DNA of 64,000 bases from a virus. The position numbers and the translations under genes were made by a program. Positions within the stretch are counted from its first letter, which is position 1, and each line of letters starts with the position of its first letter. Under the pieces are notes generated by a model. That model searched no databases and had not been told where the DNA came from. It saw nothing but the letters and a program-made list of their open reading frames with translations. Below are positions 51,265 through 56,739 of this stretch, piece by piece. The stretch covers positions 23,243-87,242 of IMG/VR virus record IMGVR_UViG_3300021959_007301; one strand, 5' to 3'.

Positions 51265-51291
51265 AAGGGGTCTTACGACCCCTTTTTTTTT
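51265..51291 (+). terminator. Terminator between converging genes
   Basis: The stem is AAGGGGTC/GACCCCTT with a 4-nt loop and T run on the + strand. It lies 3 nt from the end of the minus-strand gene and may limit transcription from both sides. Confidence 0.9.
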
Positions 51292-51294
51292 ATC

Positions 51295-51444
51295 TTAAGG
51301 ATAGAAAGGATTCTCTCTGATATAATGAGGTAATTCTATTTTCTTATTTTCCCTTACAGTGTTCTTGACACTAGATGTAAGGTGTTTTTCCCTAAGAGAT
51401 TTTTTGACTGCTCTTATAAAGAGCAAAGTTTGATATTTAGTCAT
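51295..51444 (-). CDS. Riboswitch-controlled basic small protein (49 aa)
   Basis: This is the only convincing minus-strand gene. MTKYQTLLFIRAVKKSLREK begins it; it has 11 Lys/Arg against 4 acidic residues and the N-terminal half forms an amphipathic helix. Start: ATG at 51444-51442 with GGAG 6 nt upstream. The leader contains two tandem glutamine-riboswitch-like aptamers and a late-promoter motif. Known glutamine riboswitches in cyanobacteria and marine metagenomes control nitrogen-assimilation genes or short proteins, so a role in manipulating host nitrogen regulation is plausible. No homologue was recognised. Confidence 0.7.
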   Translation of the reverse strand: MTKYQTLLFIRAVKKSLREKHLTSSVKNTVRENKKIELPHYIRENPFYP

Positions 51445-51446
51445 GT

Positions 51447-51464
51447 CAATCTCCGAAAAGATTG
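51447..51464 (-). promoter_or_regulatory. Shine-Dalgarno hairpin (riboswitch expression platform)
   Basis: Reading the minus strand, CAATCT and AGATTG pair around TTTCGG, trapping the GGAG ribosome site. The CAAT part is also the distal strand of P1 of the proximal aptamer. The two structures should be mutually exclusive, so glutamine binding would be expected to free the site. Confidence 0.6.
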
Positions 51465-51518
51465 CGTTCCTTCAGCACCATTGCCTACTTCCGTCTATTA
51501 CTAGATGAACGTAACAAT
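51461..51518 (-). ncRNA. Glutamine (glnA-class) riboswitch, gene-proximal aptamer
   Basis: On the minus strand the core order is ACGTTCATC, short hairpin CTA-GTAA-TAG, GACGGAAGTAGG, hairpin GCA-ATGG-TGC, GAAGGAACGC. P1 is CGTTC/GAACG. This matches the glnA RNA core as I remember it (CGUUCA...GACGGAAGUAGG...GAAGGAACGC). It lies immediately after the first aptamer and overlaps the expression platform. Confidence 0.88.
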
Positions 51519-51580
51519 GCGTTCCTTCGTCACAATTGACTACTTCCGTCTATACTTCAGATAAAGTATAAATGAACGTA
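51516..51580 (-). ncRNA. Glutamine (glnA-class) riboswitch, promoter-proximal aptamer
   Basis: It has the same core: ACGTTCATT, a longer hairpin TATACTT/AAGTATA, GACGGAAGTAG, hairpin GTCA-ATTG-TGAC, GAAGGAACGC. Compared with the second copy, the variable hairpins differ in sequence but stay paired (TCA/TGA against GCA/TGC), which is compensatory change. The aptamer starts one base after the predicted +1. Confidence 0.85.
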
Positions 51581-51584
51581 CAAT

Positions 51585-51592
51585 TATTTAGG
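51585..51592 (-). promoter_or_regulatory. Minus-strand late promoter (CCTAAATA) for the riboswitch gene
   Basis: The predicted +1 is 51579, directly before the CGTTC of the first aptamer. It is divergent from the + strand late promoter at 51611. Confidence 0.65.
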
Positions 51593-51610
51593 TTACAACC
51601 AGTCCATTTC

Positions 51611-51618
51611 CATAAATA
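51611..51618 (+). promoter_or_regulatory. Late promoter (CATAAATA) of the curli-like operon, leaderless
   Basis: The ATG at 51624 lies exactly at the predicted +1. No further promoter is seen before 55430, so it should transcribe the two membrane proteins, csgF, csgG, the curlin and the FecR gene. Confidence 0.72.
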
Positions 51619-51623
51619 AGTGT

Positions 51624-51917
51624 ATGGATTTCTTTGAATTTATAGGCGATGTCGGAACACCAATCGCAGGTGCGATAGTGATGGGTATTTTTATCTTCAT
51701 CGTTCTAAAACAGATTCTTGAGGGTATAGTGGATAACATTAAAACCCTGACAACATTCTGTTCCTCATTAGAGAACAGAGCAAGAACTATGTCAAATGAA
51801 ATGATAAAAATTGATTTGTTAGTATCAAGCGCACTAGACTTGAGACCTGACATCGAAAGAATCTCTCGTGCAGAAAACTTTATCGAAGACGGTAAACTGG
51901 ATGTGAGGAGAGACTAG
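51624..51917 (+). CDS. Small membrane protein with coiled coil, first gene of curli-like operon
   Basis: This 97-residue protein has a membrane helix at residues about 13-35 (TPIAGAIVMGIFIFIVLKQIL), then a long helical polar tail. The pattern MDFFEFIGDVGTPIAGAIVMG resembles the next protein (MDFTEIAQVVKDYGFPVVMS), so the two are likely paralogues and may form a complex. It is transcribed leaderless. Holin-like or secretion-accessory roles are both possible. Confidence 0.6.
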   Translation: MDFFEFIGDVGTPIAGAIVMGIFIFIVLKQILEGIVDNIKTLTTFCSSLENRARTMSNEMIKIDLLVSSALDLRPDIERISRAENFIEDGKLDVRRD

Positions 51918-51937
51918 CGGAGAGGACACAAAAGACA

Positions 51938-52249
51938 ATGGATTTTACTGAAATCGCACAAGTAGTCAAGGACTATGGATTTCCAGTTGTTATGAGTGTC
52001 GGTATGGGATACTTCATATACTTTATATGGAGTTTTATTTCTAATCAAATAGAACCTGAAATTGAGAAAATGCATATGGCGTTGATACGTGTTATTGACC
52101 AAACTCGTATGTTAGATCAGGACATGATTAGATTACAACAAAAAGTGAACGTGGTTCTTGAGTACAGAAAACGTGATGAATTGATTGAAGAGGCAAAAGA
52201 AGACGAATTACTCAAGGAATATAAACAAAGGGAACATACACATGAATGA
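51938..52249 (+). CDS. Small membrane protein with coiled coil, paralogue of upstream gene
   Basis: This 103-residue protein has a membrane helix at residues about 15-35 (FPVVMSVGMGYFIYFIWSFI), followed by a charged coiled-coil tail (LDQDMIRLQQKVNVVLEYRKRDELIEE, in parts). It overlaps csgF by 8 nt. The same architecture as 17424 and 51624 suggests a family of phage envelope proteins in this genome. Confidence 0.6.
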   Translation: MDFTEIAQVVKDYGFPVVMSVGMGYFIYFIWSFISNQIEPEIEKMHMALIRVIDQTRMLDQDMIRLQQKVNVVLEYRKRDELIEEAKEDELLKEYKQREHTHE

Positions 52250-52739
52250 CAGAGATTGGAAAGTAGTGTTATTTACACTTCTTTTGTCAATGAATGCAAA
52301 TGCAACTGAGATAGTACATAAGTTTAAAAACCCATCCTTTAGTGGGATAGGTACTGGTTCTCATTATCTCACGATTGAGAACCAAGAACATTCTCGTAAG
52401 AAAGCGATAGAGGATGCTTTGGAGGCAGCACGTAAAGCTGCAGAACGTGAGGCAGATAACACTACACTTGCAAAGTTTATTAGAAACTTGGAGAGTAGAA
52501 TTTATGCACAGATGGCAAAACAACTGGTAGAGTCAATGTTTCAAAATGACAATCCAGTAAGGTTTGGTTCATTTGTGTTAGAAGGTTCAACGATAACGTA
52601 TGAAGTGATTACCAACGAAGACGGTACAGAGTATATTAAGATGACGATTGTTGCAGAAGATGGTTCAACAACAGAAATACAGATTCCAATTGGAACAGGA
52701 TACTTTGGTAGTGACTATGGCACGAACCCTGACGGTTAG
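52242..52739 (+). CDS. csgF: CsgF-like curli assembly protein
   Basis: This 165-residue protein starts at ATG 52242 (MNDRDWKVVLFTLLLSMNANA), a cleavable signal peptide ending ANA. The mature N-terminus TEIVHKFKNPSFSGIGTGSHYL matches the CsgF start, which in curli systems inserts into the CsgG pore (pattern L.Y.F.NP.FGG). A helical Ala/Arg-rich stretch and a C-terminal beta region follow. It overlaps csgG by 23 nt. The role as a CsgG partner is inferred from both sequence and adjacency. Confidence 0.75.
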   Translation: MNDRDWKVVLFTLLLSMNANATEIVHKFKNPSFSGIGTGSHYLTIENQEHSRKKAIEDALEAARKAAEREADNTTLAKFIRNLESRIYAQMAKQLVESMFQNDNPVRFGSFVLEGSTITYEVITNEDGTEYIKMTIVAEDGSTTEIQIPIGTGYFGSDYGTNPDG

Positions 52740-53610
52740 TCTAATATTTGGATTGTTATTAACATCATGTGCATCAGTCCCACAGTGGTCTGATGATCCT
52801 GCTGATTGCGCTTATGAAACTGGAAGGTTTGATGAGGGTTTCGGTAGAGATGTAGTTACAGGTGTTGCAAAACAAGTTACACGAAATTATATTTGTGTTG
52901 AGAGTCCACACGTAGTAGACCTACCATCTTATTTACAATTATTAGATTTACCGCCTGCAGAAACAAAACCTGTAGTTGCAGTGTACAACTTTGCAGACTT
53001 AACAGGACAAAGAAAGTACAGAGAGAATCTTGCAGATTTCTCAACTGCAGTTACACAAGGTAGTACTGCAATGTTAATCGATGCATTGAAAACTGCAGGA
53101 GGTGGAACTTGGTTTAGAGTCGTAGAAAGACAAGGACTTGATAACCTAGTAAGAGAAAGACAGATTATTCGTTCTGCAAGACAAGAATATGCAGACGAAG
53201 AGTCACAAGGAATTGCACCCATGTTATTCGCAGGAATGATTATTGAGGGTGGAATAATTGGTTATGATACTAACATTGAATCAGGTGGACGAGGCGCACG
53301 GACACTTGGAATCGGATTTAGTAAACAGTATCGACAAGATATTGTTACAGTCTCAATCAGAGCAGTTTCTGTTTTGACTGGGGAGATATTATTAAACGTC
53401 CAAACTACTAAAACAATTTTGTCATATGGTAGTGGGGGTGATGTGTTCAGGTTCATTGAACAGGGAACACAATTGGTTGAATATGAAGACGGTGTGGGAA
53501 AAAACGAGTCTGTCACTTATGCAGTGAGAACTGCAATAGAGGCAGGAGTATTAGAAATAATTAATCAAGGCCACTCACGTGGTTATTGGAAAATAGAGGG
53601 AAGAGAATAA
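52717..53610 (+). CDS. csgG: CsgG-like outer-membrane secretion lipoprotein
   Basis: This 297-residue protein starts at ATG 52717. The signal peptide has lipobox LLTSC, so it should be lipidated at Cys18 or so and sent to the outer membrane. CsgG blocks are PVVAVYNFADLTGQRK, WFRVVERQGLDNLVRERQIIRSAR (in parts), MLFAGMIIEGGIIGYDTN, RQDIVTVSIRAVSVLTGEIL and an FRFIEQG tail. CsgG forms the nonameric pore that exports curlin subunits. The length is close to E. coli CsgG (277). Confidence 0.92.
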   Translation: MARTLTVSLIFGLLLTSCASVPQWSDDPADCAYETGRFDEGFGRDVVTGVAKQVTRNYICVESPHVVDLPSYLQLLDLPPAETKPVVAVYNFADLTGQRKYRENLADFSTAVTQGSTAMLIDALKTAGGGTWFRVVERQGLDNLVRERQIIRSARQEYADEESQGIAPMLFAGMIIEGGIIGYDTNIESGGRGARTLGIGFSKQYRQDIVTVSIRAVSVLTGEILLNVQTTKTILSYGSGGDVFRFIEQGTQLVEYEDGVGKNESVTYAVRTAIEAGVLEIINQGHSRGYWKIEGRE

Positions 53611-54335
53611 TGTTAAAATATTTATTAGGCCTAAGCATGTTATTTTCGTCTTTCATGTTCGCACAAGCGTCTGACGATAATGAAATTAATATTAGTCAAA
53701 CTGGTGACACTTTGACACTATACATCGACCAAGTCGGTTATGGTAACAAAATAGGGTTGAATGACTTTTCATCAAGTTCATCGGCAATGCCTATCACTGG
53801 TACTAGTTTAACTTTTGATATCGATCAGATTGGTAATAGTAATTTACTATATGGTACCCTTACTGCAAACTCCTCAACATATAACATGTTGTTTACTGGA
53901 GATTCAAACGTATGGGATTGGTTGATAGGGGACACAGGAAGTTCTGACAGTTCTGCATTTGATGTTGACATCACAGGTAGTTCTAACACAATGGATTTAG
54001 ATCAAGGAAGTTTGTTCCAAGCAGAAAGACTGGATTTTGATTTAACAGTTATAGGTGATTCAAACGTATTTGATGTTGACGTAGAAGCAGACGATGTTAT
54101 TTGGAACTTTGATATTACAGGTGGTTCAAATAACATTAACACTTTACAAAAAGATGGTGCATATCAAGAAATCAATTTCACATTGAGTGGTGATAGTGCA
54201 GACGTAGACATAAACCAATTAAGTGGTACATGTCCTACAAACGTGTCTTCATGTAAAGGTATAATCACTTTGGATGTAACAAGTGACAATGCAACTATTC
54301 AAATCAATCAGAAAGACTCAAATAACGATTCTTAG
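53610..54335 (+). CDS. Curlin-repeat protein 1 (CsgA/CsgB-like)
   Basis: This 241-residue protein starts at ATG 53610, overlapping the csgG stop. The signal peptide ends in FMFAQA. The mature part has imperfect beta repeats with the curlin pattern of paired I.Q.G..N: NEINISQTGDTLTLYIDQVGYGNKIG, LTFDIDQIGNSNLLYG and VTSDNATIQINQKDSN (in parts). It is likely exported through the CsgG-like pore. Amyloid formation is inferred, not shown. The 3' end overlaps the FecR gene by 47 nt. Confidence 0.78.
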   Translation: MLKYLLGLSMLFSSFMFAQASDDNEINISQTGDTLTLYIDQVGYGNKIGLNDFSSSSSAMPITGTSLTFDIDQIGNSNLLYGTLTANSSTYNMLFTGDSNVWDWLIGDTGSSDSSAFDVDITGSSNTMDLDQGSLFQAERLDFDLTVIGDSNVFDVDVEADDVIWNFDITGGSNNINTLQKDGAYQEINFTLSGDSADVDINQLSGTCPTNVSSCKGIITLDVTSDNATIQINQKDSNNDS

Positions 54336-55434
54336 TATTGTACTTCTATCGGTGTCTGTTCATGCAGACACCATAGGAGACATAGTAGAGTCCACTGGAG
54401 TCGGTGCAATCTTTCGTTCAAACGAAGAGATACCCTCATCCACCAATTTAGGAATCAACCTATACGATGAGGCAAAAACACAAAACGGTAGAATGCTCAT
54501 TGAGTTTCTCGATGAAGAGGAACTTGCATTAACTGAACACACTATAGTGTACATCGATGAGGCATACTACGACCCTGACCCATCGAAATCCAAAATGGCA
54601 ATTCGAATGGCAAGGGGAACTGCACGATTCGCTTCAGGTGCAGGAAACAAAATCAAAAAAAGAAACATAAGTGTCACAACACCTACGGCACAAATTGCAA
54701 TCAACGGAACAGATTTTACAACAACCATAGATGAACTTGGACGTTCACTTGTGGTACTTTTGCCAGATGCATTTGGTGATGCATCAGGTGAAATAGTAGT
54801 GTCAAATGAAGGTGGTCAAGTGACACTTACAGAAGCATATTCTGCAACAATGGTATCGTCATTAGCAACACCACCTACACCAACAGTCACAATACAAAAT
54901 GTAACCCCCTCAATGATTGATAATATGTTCATTGTAAACCCCCCTAAGGAGGTCTCAGATGCGATACAAGAACAGGCACAGGATGACTTAGACCAAGACC
55001 AAGGGTTATTGGATGTAGATTTTTTAGAATTTAATGATTTAGAACAAGATGCATTAGAAGATACTGGAAGAGACTTAGAATACTCTGCATTAGATGTAGA
55101 TTTCTTAGATGTAGACTTCCTTGTTGACTTACTAGATGTAGTGGAAGAACTTATAAAAACCACAAAACAACTTGCTGACCAACAAGAAACTTCAGGTGGT
55201 TCAGGTGAGTTTGTTATCAAAGGTGCAAACTTTGGTAAGAACGATAATTCACAGTATAACATCTTCATCGAAGATGGTGGTATTGTCTTTTATCGTGATG
55301 TTAACGGTGTGATATCGTTAAAATTTGCAGCTGGTGCCAATATAACACTAGATACAATAGTTGATGGATATGAAGGTATCATCACCACAAATAGTGGAGA
55401 TAGTATAGATGTTCGGATACGTCAAGTTAACTAA
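54289..55434 (+). CDS. Secreted FecR-domain protein
   Basis: In this 381-residue protein the start is ATG 54289 (MQLFKSIRKTQITILSIVLLSVSVHA), a signal peptide. Residues about 30-180 form a FecR domain: VGAIFRSNEEIP, GRMLIEFLDEEELALTEHT, GTARFASG and ISVTTPTAQIAINGTDFTT. The C-terminal half has acidic Leu/Asp-rich repeats (DVDFLDVDFLVDLLD) and a terminal beta domain. FecR domains outside TonB systems occur in exported surface proteins. Here it is embedded between two curlin genes and may anchor or nucleate the polymer. Confidence 0.75.
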   Translation: MQLFKSIRKTQITILSIVLLSVSVHADTIGDIVESTGVGAIFRSNEEIPSSTNLGINLYDEAKTQNGRMLIEFLDEEELALTEHTIVYIDEAYYDPDPSKSKMAIRMARGTARFASGAGNKIKKRNISVTTPTAQIAINGTDFTTTIDELGRSLVVLLPDAFGDASGEIVVSNEGGQVTLTEAYSATMVSSLATPPTPTVTIQNVTPSMIDNMFIVNPPKEVSDAIQEQAQDDLDQDQGLLDVDFLEFNDLEQDALEDTGRDLEYSALDVDFLDVDFLVDLLDVVEELIKTTKQLADQQETSGGSGEFVIKGANFGKNDNSQYNIFIEDGGIVFYRDVNGVISLKFAAGANITLDTIVDGYEGIITTNSGDSIDVRIRQVN

Positions 55435-55437
55435 ATA
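55430..55437 (+). promoter_or_regulatory. Late promoter (ACTAAATA) of the second envelope operon
   Basis: It overlaps the FecR gene stop. The predicted +1 is near 55443, and GGAGG precedes the ATG at 55467. Confidence 0.65.
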
Positions 55438-55466
55438 TAATACCTAACCAATATGGAGGAAAAGGT

Positions 55467-55616
55467 ATGTTAAAACACCTAGAAAAACTCCGTGACTGGC
55501 ATGAGGACAGATTGTTCTCACTGCAGAAGTCACTAAGACTGGATGACTACCACATGTTGTGGATTTCATTCGGAGAAGGAGTTCTAGTCGGTATGTTTTT
55601 GCTATGGATATTTTAA
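55467..55616 (+). CDS. Small membrane protein (49 aa)
   Basis: MLKHLEKLRDWHEDRLFSLQ... is a charged helical N-terminus followed by a C-terminal membrane helix (WISFGEGVLVGMFLLWIF). It has a strong GGAGG site. It overlaps the second curlin gene by 13 nt, indicating translational coupling. No family was recognised. Confidence 0.55.
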   Translation: MLKHLEKLRDWHEDRLFSLQKSLRLDDYHMLWISFGEGVLVGMFLLWIF

Positions 55617-56341
55617 ATAATAAAAAAACTAAGGATAAACCACTCTTAATCATAGGGTGGTTAATCCTACTTTCATATTGTTCAGTTGCATTCGCAGACA
55701 ATGAAATTACCATTGACCAAACTGGTGGGGATAACTTCAATCTCACAATCAATCAATTTGGTGCAAACAATGTTATCAAGATGTATGATGCATATTCTTA
55801 TGTCAATGGTGCAGATATGACTCTTACACTCATTCAGCAAAATGATACAACTACAAATAATGTTATAGAACTATGGCATCTTGATGGACAAGACAACATT
55901 GTCCGTTGGGGTCAAGGTGTTGCATGGGATGGTGCAACATCTACTACATACTCATATGATGGTGACGAAGGTGGTGGTCATTATGCAAGATTAGATATAC
56001 ATGGTGACAATAATCATATGCAAGGTCATCAAACAAATCAAGGAAGCACTAGTGGTCATACATTCACAAGTATTATCTATAGTGATTATAATGATATTTG
56101 GGTGAGACAACAACATGACGGTGCAAAGACAATCAATCTAACAACATGGGTAGATGGTAATGACATCACACTCAGACAAAAAGGTAGTGGCGCTAACCAT
56201 ACTGCATACATCTCATTATCAGGTTCAGACCCAACCACATTAAATCTTTTACAACAAGGTACAACTACACAATCATATTCACTTTCACAAAACTGTGTTA
56301 CAGTTGGTGGTTGTTCAGTCACAGTAACACAAGGTAACTAA
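55604..56341 (+). CDS. Curlin-repeat protein 2 (CsgA/CsgB-like)
   Basis: This 245-residue protein starts at ATG 55604. A basic start and hydrophobic segment (LLIIGWLILLSYCSVAFA) form a signal peptide. The mature part begins DNEITIDQTGGDNFNLTINQFGANN, the curlin I.Q.G..N pattern, with further weaker repeats (NNVIELWHLDGQDNIVRWGQG, and the end TLNLLQQGTTTQ). A Cys pair lies near the end (NCVTVGGC). Two different subunits suggests a CsgA/CsgB-like major and nucleator pair. It shares one base with iscU. Confidence 0.75.
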   Translation: MDILNNKKTKDKPLLIIGWLILLSYCSVAFADNEITIDQTGGDNFNLTINQFGANNVIKMYDAYSYVNGADMTLTLIQQNDTTTNNVIELWHLDGQDNIVRWGQGVAWDGATSTTYSYDGDEGGGHYARLDIHGDNNHMQGHQTNQGSTSGHTFTSIIYSDYNDIWVRQQHDGAKTINLTTWVDGNDITLRQKGSGANHTAYISLSGSDPTTLNLLQQGTTTQSYSLSQNCVTVGGCSVTVTQGN

Positions 56342-56739
56342 TGCCATATTCACAAAAAGTAATCGATAGATTCGAAGGTGTTCTCAATGCACCTGAACAA
56401 TTCTCAGTTGGTAGATTCGACCCCAACGACCCAAACGTTGCAACAGGAATGACAGGAGCACCTGCTTGTGGTGATGTAATGAAACTGCAACTTAAACTTG
56501 ACGAGAACGAAATGATAGTAGACGTGAAGTTTAAGACTTATGGTTGTGGAAGTGCAATCGCAAGTAGTTCACTATTCGTAGATTTACTCAAAGGTAAAAC
56601 CATAGAAGAAGCAAAACAAATTAAAGATAAAGAGATTGCAGAAATTTTAGAACTACCACCAATCAAATTACACTGCTCAGTTCTTGCAGAAGACTCAATC
56701 AGAAAGGCAATAGAGGATTGGGAATCAAAACGTGTATAG
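56341..56739 (+). CDS. iscU: Fe-S cluster scaffold (IscU family)
   Basis: This 132-residue protein has every cluster-binding residue: C43 and D45 in PACGDVM, C69 in YGCGSAIASSS, and H111 and C112 in IKLHCSVLAED. The length is typical of IscU (128). It assembles Fe-S clusters that carriers such as the IscA homologue at 36053 deliver. It is overlapped by the adenylate cyclase gene (8 nt). No phage cysteine desulfurase is visible here, so it would borrow host sulfur donors. Confidence 0.93.
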   Translation: MPYSQKVIDRFEGVLNAPEQFSVGRFDPNDPNVATGMTGAPACGDVMKLQLKLDENEMIVDVKFKTYGCGSAIASSSLFVDLLKGKTIEEAKQIKDKEIAEILELPPIKLHCSVLAEDSIRKAIEDWESKRV

